Counted from the stretch's first letter, positions 1-9,185 are shown. The stretch is DNA of 64,000 nt from Citrobacter sp. R56 (GCF_016811995.1 NZ_CP069159.1:3472001-3536000), one strand, 5' to 3'. Program-made: numbers and translations. The notes: generated by a model not told the origin, from the letters alone.

Positions 1-12
1 GTCAGCGCCTCT

Positions 13-41
13 TTGTCTTATTGCCGAACACTCTCTATACT
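13..41 (+). promoter_or_regulatory. Candidate sigma-70 promoter of the peroxiredoxin gene
   Basis: TTGTCT at 13-18 and TATACT at 36-41 are separated by 17 bp, a good sigma-70 arrangement, and lie 48 bp upstream of the chosen ATG. No OxyR site was identified by eye. The assignment is by pattern only. Confidence 0.5.
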
Positions 42-88
42 GGCCCGCGTTGCGTTCCAAAAAACCCTTAACTTTGCAGGAGAATTAT

Positions 89-691
89 ATGGTACTGGTT
101 ACTCGTCAGGCTCCGGATTTCACAGCAGCTGCGGTACTGGGTAGCGGTGAGATTGTTGAAAACTTCAACTTCAAACAGCACACCAACGGTAAAACAACCG
201 TTCTGTTCTTCTGGCCGATGGATTTCACCTTCGTTTGCCCGTCAGAACTGATCGCGTTCGACAAACGTTATGAAGAATTCCAGAAGCGCGGCGTTGAAGT
301 GGTTGGCGTTTCTTTTGACTCTGAATTTGTCCACAACGCATGGCGTAACACCCCTGTCGACAAAGGCGGCATCGGTGCAGTGAAATACGCAATGGTTGCT
401 GACATCAAACGCGAAATCCAGAAAGCCTACGGCATCGAGCACCCGGAAGCGGGCGTGGCGCTGCGTGGTTCTTTCCTGATCGACGCGAACGGCGTTGTTC
501 GCCACCAGGTTGTTAACGACCTGCCGCTGGGTCGTAACATCGACGAAATGCTGCGTATGGTTGACGCGCTGCAGTTCCACGAAGAGCACGGTGATGTTTG
601 CCCGGCTCAGTGGGAAAAAGGGAAAGAAGGTATGAACGCCTCTCCGGATGGCGTTGCAAAATACCTGACCGAAAACGTCTCCAGCCTGTAA
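89..691 (+). CDS. tsaA: Typical 2-Cys peroxiredoxin (AhpC/TSA family)
   Basis: A 200-residue thiol peroxidase that reduces hydrogen peroxide and organic hydroperoxides in the cytoplasm. The peroxidatic cysteine is C50 in the motif FTFVCPSE and the resolving cysteine is C171 in GDVCPAQW, so it is a typical 2-Cys enzyme of the Prx1 subgroup. The ATG at 89 was chosen because AGGAGA at 78-83 precedes it by five bases; an upstream ATG at 50 has no ribosome site and would add 13 unrelated residues. It is monocistronic, with its own promoter and a terminator at 709-735. As I recall, Salmonella has a homologous tsaA near malZ and E. coli K-12 lacks it there. The electron donor (thioredoxin or AhpF) cannot be told from the sequence. 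Confidence 0.9.
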   Translation: MVLVTRQAPDFTAAAVLGSGEIVENFNFKQHTNGKTTVLFFWPMDFTFVCPSELIAFDKRYEEFQKRGVEVVGVSFDSEFVHNAWRNTPVDKGGIGAVKYAMVADIKREIQKAYGIEHPEAGVALRGSFLIDANGVVRHQVVNDLPLGRNIDEMLRMVDALQFHEEHGDVCPAQWEKGKEGMNASPDGVAKYLTENVSSL

Positions 692-708
692 TTGGCATGA
701 ATTAAGAA

Positions 709-735
709 AAGGCTCGCCACGGCGAGCCTTTTTTA
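709..735 (+). terminator. Rho-independent terminator after tsaA
   Basis: The hairpin AAGGCTCGC / GCGAGCCTT with a short CACG loop is followed by a run of T residues. It lies 18 bases after the tsaA stop and just before the 3' end of the convergent gene at 741, which it may also serve. Confidence 0.85.
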
Positions 736-740
736 TTGTG

Positions 741-2135
741 TTACGCCGCGCCGCCCTTCTTCACCTCACGCCAGATTCGCCACGCCATTGTCAGCAGTAC
801 CGCCACGCCAAGAATTAACGCTCCCCAGACCAGCAATGTTTTCCACAAACGCTGTTGTTCAGCCGCTGAGGTGGCCGTTAACCGTGCTTCTCCCCCCAGA
901 ACCACGCGGGTATGCGGGAAAACCCTCGGCAGAGCGTCAATCTTCTGCCTTTCACGCAATGCTTTCGGGATCAGCATATCCATGCTGACATCCGCCTTGA
1001 CTGCCGCCCCGTTTCCCCACGCCAGCATGTAAGGACTCGTCCCCTGGGCATTGAAAATCACCTGATAGCTGTCGCGAACGCCTCTCACCACCGGGAGTGT
1101 CTCCGGCAATTTGGCATTCAGGGTGGTCATGCGAACCGCCTCGACTAACGCACCAGAGAGGGGAATACTGTCAGAAAACTGCCCATCCAGCCAAAAGAGC
1201 ACCGTCTTGCTCAACGGTCGCCATGCCTCTTTTTCGCTGCTGCGCCACTCCAGCTCGACAGGTAAGATCCCTTTATTGTCCAGAATGATGTCCAGCGCCG
1301 TCAGCGGTTGGGGATGATCCCATTGCCAGATAGCCTCAGTGGGTGAAATTTTACTGCCACGGGCATTCAGTAAGACGCGCTCGGCGGCAGGCGGGTTTGT
1401 GTCGGTGAGTGCGCTCACGCCATTCAGAATCAACGCCGGGCTTTGCGGATCCAGGATCACCAGCAGATAAGCGATGCTATCCGTTGACAGCGTGATGTCT
1501 GCACGGAGGGTGTCGATTTTCAGTCGATCATCGCCACGTTTCAGATCCATAAGCTGCGAGGCATCCTGAATCTCATCCCAACGATGTAAGTCACGACTGT
1601 AATACACCGAGGCTTTTCCCTGCCAGTTTTCTGCGGGATCGCGCCAGTCCAGGCGCAACCGGGAAACCTGCAGTGATTCCACCCCATTTTCCGGCAGCGT
1701 CAGCAGAAAACTTTGCCCAATCTCTTTGGCATCTTCGCTCTCAAAATGGATTTCCAGCCCGCTTTTCGAACGCAGCAGCACCGTCTGCGTACCGCTATCG
1801 TCATTTGGTTTCACCGGGACAGGTGAGGCATCAAACGCAAAGAGTCGAAGCGGAACGGCTTTTGGCTCCGTGGCCTGCGATTTCTGCACCTCAAGCGCGA
1901 AAGGCACCACGTCGCCCTGGCGGTTAAACACGCGCACATCACGTAAATCCGGCCAGACGCTGGTGGCATAGACCTCCATTGGGAGCGGGACGCGATACCA
2001 GGGCGATTCCCCGGTTGTCTCCAGCGTCATCCCCACCGCGTAATCCTGCGGCGTCTCCGGTGCCTCGTCACGGCTGAACGCCGGAAACGTCATCCCCAAC
2101 AGGACACTCCATAATACCCCTTTCATCCCGTTCAT
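741..2135 (-). CDS. DUF3999 family membrane-anchored periplasmic protein
   Basis: A 464-residue protein of unknown function that I assign to the DUF3999 family from its layout and its partner. It has an N-terminal signal peptide (about residues 1-21, ending near PAFSRDE), a long periplasmic beta-rich region, and one hydrophobic helix near residues 430-455 followed by a short basic tail (RIWREVKKG). Its ATG overlaps the stop of the DUF2339 gene in an ATGA, so the two are translationally coupled and probably act together in the envelope. An ATG three codons further in is an alternative start. There is no catalytic motif I can name. The family assignment is from memory; the biochemical role is not known. 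Confidence 0.7.
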   Translation of the reverse strand: MNGMKGVLWSVLLGMTFPAFSRDEAPETPQDYAVGMTLETTGESPWYRVPLPMEVYATSVWPDLRDVRVFNRQGDVVPFALEVQKSQATEPKAVPLRLFAFDASPVPVKPNDDSGTQTVLLRSKSGLEIHFESEDAKEIGQSFLLTLPENGVESLQVSRLRLDWRDPAENWQGKASVYYSRDLHRWDEIQDASQLMDLKRGDDRLKIDTLRADITLSTDSIAYLLVILDPQSPALILNGVSALTDTNPPAAERVLLNARGSKISPTEAIWQWDHPQPLTALDIILDNKGILPVELEWRSSEKEAWRPLSKTVLFWLDGQFSDSIPLSGALVEAVRMTTLNAKLPETLPVVRGVRDSYQVIFNAQGTSPYMLAWGNGAAVKADVSMDMLIPKALRERQKIDALPRVFPHTRVVLGGEARLTATSAAEQQRLWKTLLVWGALILGVAVLLTMAWRIWREVKKGGAA

Positions 2136-4735
2136 TTTTCGTCTCCAGCCCTGGGCGGTAACGGTGAGAAGTACCCCACGATTAATACCAGAATCGCCAC
2201 GCCAATAAAGGCGACGGCGCGTGCTAACCCGCCGCCATTCGCACTGTCCACCAGCATCAGTTTAATGATAACGATGCCCAGAAAGGCCGCGCCACAAAAC
2301 CATTCCCGTCGCGAACCACGTCGCGTTGCGCGGATCATGACAATTAATGCCGTGAGCATCCAGAACAGGGCAAAACAGGTCTGGATCAAACGCGAATGCC
2401 ACAACGCATCACTGCTCCACGCGACATCGCCATACCACGACAGCGCGCGCATCAGCGCCCCATTCAGCCACCAAAATGCCAGCGCTACCAGCGCAACCAG
2501 TCCCCATGAACGGTACTCCGCTAACGGCGCAGGTAATACGCGAAGAGAGAAACGAACAAGAATATACAGCCCCAACAACGCGAAGGCCGCCCCCTCTTCA
2601 AGCGGGTTAACCCCAGGAATGTAACGCTGATGGAGAACCACACCATCTTCCAGGTTCGCCAACAGCAGATACAACACTAAAATAACGGCCAGCGGCGCTA
2701 AGGCGACCGCGCCATACAGAACAGGCCAGCTCGTAAACGGCCACAGTTTGCGGCGAAGCGCCGTATGTACCAGCAGGATCACTATCCCGCCCGCCGCCAT
2801 CATCAGACCGCTGCGCCAGGCGTCCATTCCCCACGGCAATGCCTGCGTAAACCAGAATAACTCCATGGCGAACGCCAGTAAGATTATCCAGAACAGAGAA
2901 AGATGCAGCGCCTGCGAGAGCCGTGGCAACAAACGTGGGCCATCGCGATACAGCATGAACACCGCGCAAGGCAATGCCACGCACCACACCAGATTTTGCC
3001 AGCCCGCGGCAAAAATCTGCTTTAAATCTATTTGATACATCAGCAGCAACAGCATGGCGGGCCACAGCAGCCACTGGCTGTACCCCAGCTCCCGCCATGC
3101 GAATCGCCCGCTCAGATAACGCCAAAGCATGCCAGATACGGTCATCAGCGCCAGCGCGCCAAACCATTCAGAACCTGAGTCTTCAAGCATCAGTTGTGAT
3201 GCGCCCACAATAGCGACGATCCAGAATGCCACGCCCCCCGCCAGTAGCGCCCAACTGATCTGCACCTTTTCACTGCGCCACAGCCACGCCCCTGCCAGCC
3301 AACACAGACTCAGCACAGAAAAGATCATCATCACCGACAGCGCCGCGGCATTTTCTGCCAGCGCCCAGCCTCCGCTGACCACCGCCAGCAGCATCAATGC
3401 GGTACCGCTGTAGCTCATCCGCCGCTGCTGTTGCTGAATGCCCAGCCACAACACGCCCAATCCTTCGAGCGCCCAGGCCATCGCCGTCCAGCGTGCGGAA
3501 AGCGCCAGCGGGATGGCCAGCGTGGCAAATGCCCCACCAAGCGCCAGCGCCGCCAGGGCCAGTGGCCGTCCCATCGACGGAAAACGGCGTAATGCCAGCC
3601 ACGCCAGCACCATGTAGAAACCGCCAAATCCCAGCGCACTGAGGGCCGGGCCATATTCCAGATGCTCAGTCATGGCGTACTGCATACCAAATCCAATCAC
3701 CGGAGGCGCAAACACCAGCACGCCGTCAATAATACGCTTGCTCTTCTCCTGCGCCCGCAGCGAAAGCGCCACGCTCAACACGCCAAAAATGAGGATGTTG
3801 GCGATCAGGAAAAGCTGGCAATTGAGCCAGTACTCAGGCCGGTAATCACTCAGCCCCCACAGCCCACCAACTCCGAAGGTAAACAGCAGCCCCAACAGAT
3901 TGAGCTCACGCCAGTGCTGCCAGATGCTGATGGCGAGAATGCCGAGCGAAAGCAGGAGGTAAAACGAGAACAACGCGACATAGTTGCCGCTCCCGGTGGA
4001 AAGCAGCAGCGGGGCGAGATAGCCGCCGATACTTGCCAGCATCGCCAGGCTCAGCGCTTTTTGCAAAATAGCGAGCCCCACGCTTGCCGCGCAGATCAGC
4101 ACCAGTAGTGCAAAAGCCAGCGTGAGCGGCAACATTTGCCACAGCCGGAATGCGCCAAAGACGGTCAAGTAAAGCGCGCCGGTCGCCCCCCCTTGCAGAA
4201 TTAAGGCATAGACGGGCTGTTTGTGCCGCAAGCGCCAGCCCACCGCGAGCAACACCACGGCAAACAACGCCGCCGCCACAAGGCGCAGCTCAAGGGGAAA
4301 CAGGGAATGTTCAACCGTATAGCGCAGCAGGAATGATAAACCGAAGAAGAGCAGCAAAATCCCCAGTTTGGCCAGCGGATTTCCCTGCATAAACCAGCGT
4401 GCCAGCGAAGAGAAAACACCGCCAAACGCAGAGGGTTTCACAGGCGGCGCGTCGACGTTTTCAGGCAGGACGAGGGAGAGTGGAGGACGTTCACCCCCTG
4501 ACGCGGCGGTAACCACAGACTCTGATATCGGCTCCACGGGGATAACAGGCTCAGGTGTCGCCTGTTGAACCGGCGCAGTGTCCACACCACGCTGTTCAAG
4601 TTCTTCAACCCGTCGGCGCAGAATGGAAAGTTCATATCGGAGCACGGAGGTGCGATTCAGCGCGACAATCGCCAGTATCGGCACCACCAGTCCAAAAAAA
4701 AGAGCAATGCAGCCAAGGATTACAAAATCATCCAT
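2132..4735 (-). CDS. DUF2339 family polytopic inner-membrane protein
   Basis: An 867-residue, very hydrophobic protein. It starts with a transmembrane helix (about residues 3-26), then a short heptad-like segment rich in Arg/Glu/Leu (RYELSILRRRVEELEQ), a Pro/Val-rich linker, and then many consecutive membrane helices from about residue 110 to the C terminus. This is the DUF2339 layout. The ATG at 4735 is preferred because GGTGG lies just upstream; an upstream ATG at 4819 lacks a ribosome site. It is the first gene of a two-gene operon with the DUF3999 protein. The function is unknown, and a large envelope complex or a transport or polymer role are only guesses. It is absent at this position in E. 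coli K-12. Confidence 0.75.
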   Translation of the reverse strand: MDDFVILGCIALFFGLVVPILAIVALNRTSVLRYELSILRRRVEELEQRGVDTAPVQQATPEPVIPVEPISESVVTAASGGERPPLSLVLPENVDAPPVKPSAFGGVFSSLARWFMQGNPLAKLGILLLFFGLSFLLRYTVEHSLFPLELRLVAAALFAVVLLAVGWRLRHKQPVYALILQGGATGALYLTVFGAFRLWQMLPLTLAFALLVLICAASVGLAILQKALSLAMLASIGGYLAPLLLSTGSGNYVALFSFYLLLSLGILAISIWQHWRELNLLGLLFTFGVGGLWGLSDYRPEYWLNCQLFLIANILIFGVLSVALSLRAQEKSKRIIDGVLVFAPPVIGFGMQYAMTEHLEYGPALSALGFGGFYMVLAWLALRRFPSMGRPLALAALALGGAFATLAIPLALSARWTAMAWALEGLGVLWLGIQQQQRRMSYSGTALMLLAVVSGGWALAENAAALSVMMIFSVLSLCWLAGAWLWRSEKVQISWALLAGGVAFWIVAIVGASQLMLEDSGSEWFGALALMTVSGMLWRYLSGRFAWRELGYSQWLLWPAMLLLLMYQIDLKQIFAAGWQNLVWCVALPCAVFMLYRDGPRLLPRLSQALHLSLFWIILLAFAMELFWFTQALPWGMDAWRSGLMMAAGGIVILLVHTALRRKLWPFTSWPVLYGAVALAPLAVILVLYLLLANLEDGVVLHQRYIPGVNPLEEGAAFALLGLYILVRFSLRVLPAPLAEYRSWGLVALVALAFWWLNGALMRALSWYGDVAWSSDALWHSRLIQTCFALFWMLTALIVMIRATRRGSRREWFCGAAFLGIVIIKLMLVDSANGGGLARAVAFIGVAILVLIVGYFSPLPPRAGDEK

Positions 4736-4842
4736 GTTTCCACCTTCACTGTACAAGACGCGCGTAGATTGGCACACAATGTTGCATTTGTGCCATCCCT
4801 GTAAGCTAAATGAAAACAATTCTAGAAAAGATCGGCGGGTTT

Positions 4843-4872
4843 TGCCGGATGAACGTGAGCGTCATCCGGCAT
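4843..4872. repeat. REP-like palindrome
   Basis: TGCCGGATGA and its inverse TCATCCGGCA form a REP/PU-type hairpin between the DUF2339 promoter side and the 3' end of the amidohydrolase gene. It may stabilise the 3' end of the upstream transcript. Confidence 0.65.
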
Positions 4873-4880
4873 GCCGAACA

Positions 4881-6749
4881 TTAAAATGCGAAGCAGGAAC
4901 AGCCGAGCGCACCCCAGAAGGCCTGGTCATCCGACACCGGGATCCCCGATTTGCGCGCCATATCGTGCTGGTGCCCATGAACGCCACAGCTGCCACAACA
5001 CTGGTGCATCTGGACAATGGCCCCCACTTTAGCTGCGGCTGGCGGCGCGGAACGGTAGTGGCCTGGGACGTTTACCACCGGCGACCAGTCCGGCACCACC
5101 GGAATCGCTGGCGGTGCCAGCGGCGTGAACTGTCCCGCGGCGTAGACCACTTTGCCATCGACAACCGTCATCACCGACTCAATCCCTTTGATCTCCTCTT
5201 CCGCCACGCTGAAGTAGTCTTTTGACAGCACCACCAGGTCGGCAAGCTGTCCTTGTTCAATCCGCCCTTTTTTCCCCTGCTCGCTGGAGAACCACGCGCT
5301 GCCCGCCGTCCACAACTCCAGCGCCACCTCACGCGGCAGACGGTTGTTATCGTCATACATTGCCGTACCCCCGACGGTACGCCCGGAGACCAGCCAGTAC
5401 AGCGCCGTCCACGGGTTGTAGCTGGCAACACGCGTTGCATCGGTACCGAGTCCGACGGGAACATCCGCCGCCAGCATTTTTGCCACCGGCGGCGTGTGTT
5501 TCACCGCCTCTTTGCCGTAGCGATCGATAAAATATTCGCCCTGGAAAGCCATCCGGTGCTGTACGGCAATCCCGCCGCCCAGCGCTTTTACACGGTCGAT
5601 GTTGCGTTCGGTGATAGTCTCAGCATGGTCGAAGAACCAGTGTAATCCGTTGAACGGGATATCACGGTTGACCTTCTCAAAGACATCCAGCATTCGGCTG
5701 ATGGATTCGTCGTAGGTGGCATGCAGGCGGAACGGCCAGCGATGTTCGACAAGATGGCGCACCACGCGCTCCAGCTCATCTTCCATTCCTTCAGGCAGGT
5801 CCGGGCGCGGTTGCAAAAAGTCTTCGAAATCCGCCGCCGAAAAGACCAGCATTTCCCCTGCGCCGTTAGCACGATAAAAATCGGTCCCTTGCCCCGGTTT
5901 GAGCATGTCAGTCCAGCGCTCAAAGTCCCCCAGTTCTTGCTTCGGCCGTTGGGTAAACAAGTTGTAGGCAATGCGCACCGTCATCTGGTTGTTGGCGTGC
6001 AACTGCTCAATAATCTCGTAATCTTCCGGGTAGTTCTGGAAGCCGCCACCCGCGTCGATAGCGCTGGTCAATCCCAGACGGTTCAGTTCGCGCATAAACT
6101 GGCGGGTCGAGTTTACCTGCATCTCCAGCGGCAACTTTGGCCCTTTCGCCAGCGTCGAGTACAGGATCATGGCGTTCGGTTTGGCGATCAGCATCCCGGT
6201 TGGGTTGCCGTTGCTGTCGCGGACAATCTCACCGCCAACCGGGTCCGGCGTCGCTTTGGTATAACCCACCGCTTTCAAGGCCGCCCGGTTGAGCAGCGCA
6301 CGATCGTAAAGATGCAGCACAAACACCGGTGTGTCCGGTGCCGCGTCGTTCAGCTCTTCCAGCGTCGGCATACGGCGTTCCGCGAACTGAAACTCACTCC
6401 AGCCCCCCACCACGCGAACCCATTGCGGTGATGGCGTTCGATCCGCCTGATCTTTTAACATACGCAGCGCGTCCGCCAGCGACGGCACGCCTTCCCAGCG
6501 TAATTCCAGATTGTAATTGAGGCCGCCGCGAATCAAATGCAGGTGGGAGTCGTTTAAACCAGGGATCACCGTGTGACCTTTTAGATCAACAAGTTGTGTC
6601 CCGTCAGCGGCAAAGCTCATGATCCTGTCATGAGTACCGGTCGCCAGAATTTTTCCGTCTTTGATCGCCACGGCTTCCGCCTGTGGGTATTGCCGATCAA
6701 GGGTATGGATTTTTCCGTGCGTCAGAATGAGTGTGGCAGTTTGAGACAT
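4881..6749 (-). CDS. YtcJ-type metal-dependent amidohydrolase
   Basis: A 622-residue protein of the amidohydrolase superfamily (Amidohydro_3, YtcJ-like), expected to hydrolyse an amide, carbamate or cyclic C-N bond. The N-terminal beta-sandwich strand pattern is followed by the HxH metal motif DSHLHL (H69, H71), with later candidate ligands in LHATYDES, FDHAET and GLGTDATR. The ATG at 6749 has AGGAGA upstream; an earlier in-frame ATG at 6788 has none. The last 40 or so residues form an unusual tail rich in Cys and His (CCGSCG, HGHQHD, CSC) beyond the usual fold. It is the third gene of an operon with an ABM-domain protein and an isochorismatase-fold hydrolase, 20 bases after the former. The substrate cannot be deduced. 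Confidence 0.75.
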   Translation of the reverse strand: MSQTATLILTHGKIHTLDRQYPQAEAVAIKDGKILATGTHDRIMSFAADGTQLVDLKGHTVIPGLNDSHLHLIRGGLNYNLELRWEGVPSLADALRMLKDQADRTPSPQWVRVVGGWSEFQFAERRMPTLEELNDAAPDTPVFVLHLYDRALLNRAALKAVGYTKATPDPVGGEIVRDSNGNPTGMLIAKPNAMILYSTLAKGPKLPLEMQVNSTRQFMRELNRLGLTSAIDAGGGFQNYPEDYEIIEQLHANNQMTVRIAYNLFTQRPKQELGDFERWTDMLKPGQGTDFYRANGAGEMLVFSAADFEDFLQPRPDLPEGMEDELERVVRHLVEHRWPFRLHATYDESISRMLDVFEKVNRDIPFNGLHWFFDHAETITERNIDRVKALGGGIAVQHRMAFQGEYFIDRYGKEAVKHTPPVAKMLAADVPVGLGTDATRVASYNPWTALYWLVSGRTVGGTAMYDDNNRLPREVALELWTAGSAWFSSEQGKKGRIEQGQLADLVVLSKDYFSVAEEEIKGIESVMTVVDGKVVYAAGQFTPLAPPAIPVVPDWSPVVNVPGHYRSAPPAAAKVGAIVQMHQCCGSCGVHGHQHDMARKSGIPVSDDQAFWGALGCSCFAF

Positions 6750-6769
6750 AACAATCTCCTGAAAAACCG

Positions 6770-7318
6770 TCAGGCTTTTTTCAGCCATCCGGCAAACAGA
6801 CGGGTTACGATGGGCATCCAGAGCCAGACCACCAGCGCAACCACACAGGCATCATTAATCAGATGCAATAGCATTGACCCCTTCAGTGCGGGAAGGATCA
6901 TGCCGGTTATCCACGGCACCAGATTGGTGCTGGGAAAAATAACCAGCAGGGTTATCAGAAACTGTTTCCAGCGCAGCGGCTGGCGGACGTGGGGCGCTGG
7001 CGGCGTAAACCAGAACGCCGCTTCGGTGCGGACTTCCGTTTTATCACCTTCCGCCAGCAGCGGGGCTATTTCTTCCACCAGTACCCGACGCGTATCCGAC
7101 TGGGTCCAGTTGTAGAGATGCTCGAGGGTGTCGAAACGAATAATGATGTTCCACAGAGTTTGTCCGTCAGCGGGACGAATGACGTTCGCCCCCAGATGCC
7201 CGGGAAACTCCGCCGCCACCGGCATAATTTTCCCCAGCCATTGCTCATAGCGCTCCGCCTGGTTGGGCTGCAATGTATGCGTAATGACCAGCGTCACGTG
7301 TTTATTTTGTTGCGCCAT
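6770..7318 (-). CDS. ABM-domain protein with C-terminal membrane segments
   Basis: A 182-residue protein. Residues 8-100 resemble the antibiotic-biosynthesis-monooxygenase (ABM, dimeric alpha-beta barrel) fold, with the typical FPGHLGANV and LWNIIIRFD strands and the WTQSD helix. Residues 118-140 and 150-176 are hydrophobic and look like two membrane helices, so the domain is probably tethered to the inner membrane. The ATG at 7318 follows AAGGAA. It lies 49 bases after the isochorismatase-type gene and 20 bases before the amidohydrolase gene, in one operon. ABM proteins include small monooxygenases and non-enzymatic proteins; no catalytic residues could be assigned here, so the activity is open. 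Confidence 0.65.
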   Translation of the reverse strand: MAQQNKHVTLVITHTLQPNQAERYEQWLGKIMPVAAEFPGHLGANVIRPADGQTLWNIIIRFDTLEHLYNWTQSDTRRVLVEEIAPLLAEGDKTEVRTEAAFWFTPPAPHVRQPLRWKQFLITLLVIFPSTNLVPWITGMILPALKGSMLLHLINDACVVALVVWLWMPIVTRLFAGWLKKA

Positions 7319-7367
7319 GGAAGGTTCCTTGCACAAGGAGAATGGCGGGATTGCCCCGCCATTGGCA

Positions 7368-8009
7368 TTACGCTTTGCGTTCAGGCGCGCCATGCACCAG
7401 GGTGTAGGCGTAATCCACGCCCATACCGTAGGCGCCGCTGTGTTCGCGCACCAGATCCATGACGGCGTCATAAGTTTCTTTACGGGACCAGTCGCGCTGG
7501 TATTCCAGTAACACCTGCTGCCAGGTTACGGGAACCGCGCCTGCCTGCACCATGCGGTCAATCGAACGTTCATGCGCGTCAACAGAGGTTCCGCCGGAGG
7601 TGTCAGTGACCACATACACTTCGTAACCCGCTTCCAGCGCCATCAATGCCGGGAATGTCAGGCACACTTCGGTCCACAACGCAGAGATAATCAATTTCTT
7701 ACGACCGGTCGCTTCTACCGCTTTTACAAACGCCGCATCTTCCCATGAATTCATTGAGGTACGTTCAATGGGTTTCACATCAGGATGCACCGCCAGTAAT
7801 TCCGGCCAGATATAACCACTAAAACTTTTCGTTTCAACAGAAGTATAAATGACCGGAACTTTAAATATTTTCCCGGCTTTCGCTAACGCAACGGTATTAT
7901 TTTTCAGGGTTTGACGATCAATATTTGCCACGCCAAATGACATTTGCGGCTGATGGTCAATAAAAATAAGCGTAGAATTGTCAGGATTAATGAGTTCCCG
8001 AATAGACAT
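7368..8009 (-). CDS. Isochorismatase-fold cysteine hydrolase (YcaC-like)
   Basis: A 213-residue cytoplasmic hydrolase of the isochorismatase/nicotinamidase superfamily. The putative nucleophile is C116 in WTEVCL, with the acid D18 in FIDHQPQM. The position that is Lys in nicotinamidases appears to be R83 (ERTSMNSWED), as in the YcaC subgroup; this comparison is from memory. The following GYEVYVV and DTSGGTS segments are also typical. It is the first gene of the operon that continues with the ABM-domain and amidohydrolase genes, and it is divergent from a LysR-type regulator 273 bases away, which is the likely regulator. The substrate is unknown for most YcaC-like proteins. Confidence 0.8.
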   Translation of the reverse strand: MSIRELINPDNSTLIFIDHQPQMSFGVANIDRQTLKNNTVALAKAGKIFKVPVIYTSVETKSFSGYIWPELLAVHPDVKPIERTSMNSWEDAAFVKAVEATGRKKLIISALWTEVCLTFPALMALEAGYEVYVVTDTSGGTSVDAHERSIDRMVQAGAVPVTWQQVLLEYQRDWSRKETYDAVMDLVREHSGAYGMGVDYAYTLVHGAPERKA

Positions 8010-8282
8010 ATCACACCTTCTTAATCAATGAGTTAAAAGGTGACGGCCTGTATCTTCCGTCAGTAGTAAGATCCTGAATCAGAAAGCTTCTTGAGTATAG
8101 CGGGAAATTTCTAATGAGTTATTAAAGAAAACTTACCATTCGGTGACGATAATAATTTTGTATTAAGTAAAGTCGCAGTCATCATCAAAAAATTTACAGA
8201 TTCCACTCTAAAATATTCACTGGCTTTGTTTTTCTCTATTCGGTACAACTGAGTTGTTTAATTTTCAGGATATTTTCAGCCC

Positions 8283-9185
8283 ATGCGAATCAATCTGGAT
8301 GTTTTGCTTATCCTCGACGCTCTCGACAAGCACGGCTCATTTGCCGCCGCAGCCGAATCACTCTTTAAAACCCCGGCGGCACTCAGCTACATGATTCAGA
8401 AGCTGGAAAATGACCTAAGTATTGAGCTACTCGACCGTTCCGGTCACCGGGCGAAATTTACCGACACCGGACGGATGATGCTGGAAAAGGGACGGTTACT
8501 GCTCAGTGCGGCAAAAGATCTGGAAAAGCAGGCTGTTCAGTTAAGTTCTGGCTGGGAAAAAGAGCTGGCTATCGCGCTCGACGATTCGTTTCCTTTTGAG
8601 GCGTTACTCCCGCTCATCGAGGCATTCGACGCGCTCAACAAGCAAACGCGCCTCAATTTTACCCATCATACGCTGGCAGGTTCCTGGGAGGAGCTAACGC
8701 ATAATGGCGCGGATATTATTCTCGGCGCCATCAATGAGCCGCCCACCTCCGCCGCATGGTCGTACAAAATGCTTGGCACGCTGGATAATGTGTTTGTCGT
8801 CGCCCCTTCGCACCCACTGGCAAGTGCGTCGGATGCGCTGACCAATGAGCAACTTTGCCTGCATCGGGCGGCGGTGATCAGCGACAGCGCCCGCTATTGT
8901 CAGCCGCTACAATCCAATTTGATGGATGAACAGGCGCAAATTCGCGTCGACAGTTTTAGCAGTAAAGTCACATTGTTACGTGCGGGTATTGGCTGCGGAT
9001 TCCTTCCCCGGCATATCGCCAGACCGTGGCTTGCCTGTGGTGAACTGGTCGAAAAATCCGTGATCTCATTTCGCGAGAAGGACGTGGCCTACATGGCATG
9101 GCGTAATCACAGCGATGGTCTTGCGCAGCGCTGGTGGCGTGAAGCGTTACTCACCAGCGCTGAAATCGCAAAACTGTATCAGTGA
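8283..9185 (+). CDS. LysR-type transcriptional regulator
   Basis: A 300-residue LysR-family regulator. The N-terminal winged helix-turn-helix spans about residues 1-60 ([17 protein letters not shown], then the recognition helix around [13 protein letters not shown]). A co-inducer-binding domain fills the rest, with the family pattern [13 protein letters not shown] near the C terminus. It is transcribed away from the isochorismatase-type gene, the classical arrangement for a LysR protein controlling its divergent neighbour; the 273-bp gap at 8010-8282 would hold both promoters. The ribosome site is weak (AGGA, 12 bases from the ATG). Its 3' end overlaps the malZ stop by 7 bp in convergent orientation. 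The effector is unknown. Confidence 0.85.
   Translation: MRINLDVLLILDALDKHGSFAAAAESLFKTPAALSYMIQKLENDLSIELLDRSGHRAKFTDTGRMMLEKGRLLLSAAKDLEKQAVQLSSGWEKELAIALDDSFPFEALLPLIEAFDALNKQTRLNFTHHTLAGSWEELTHNGADIILGAINEPPTSAAWSYKMLGTLDNVFVVAPSHPLASASDALTNEQLCLHRAAVISDSARYCQPLQSNLMDEQAQIRVDSFSSKVTLLRAGIGCGFLPRHIARPWLACGELVEKSVISFREKDVAYMAWRNHSDGLAQRWWREALLTSAEIAKLYQ

Noticed and set aside
242-589. Minus-strand 115-codon frame inside tsaA
   Set aside because: It is the antisense shadow of a well-conserved peroxiredoxin, with no ribosome site and His/Val-rich composition typical of shadows.
2607-3167. 186-codon minus-strand frame within the DUF2339 gene
   Set aside because: It lies entirely in another frame of the same strand of a long, convincing membrane-protein gene and has Gly/Ala/Arg shadow composition.
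4843-4872. Recurring GCCGGAT palindromes considered as a CRISPR-like array
   Set aside because: They are isolated REP/BIME units scattered between genes, with no regular spacing and no cas genes.
5721-6431. 236-codon plus-strand frame opposite the amidohydrolase gene
   Set aside because: It is antisense to a gene with clear metal-binding motifs; there is no ribosome site or recognisable domain.
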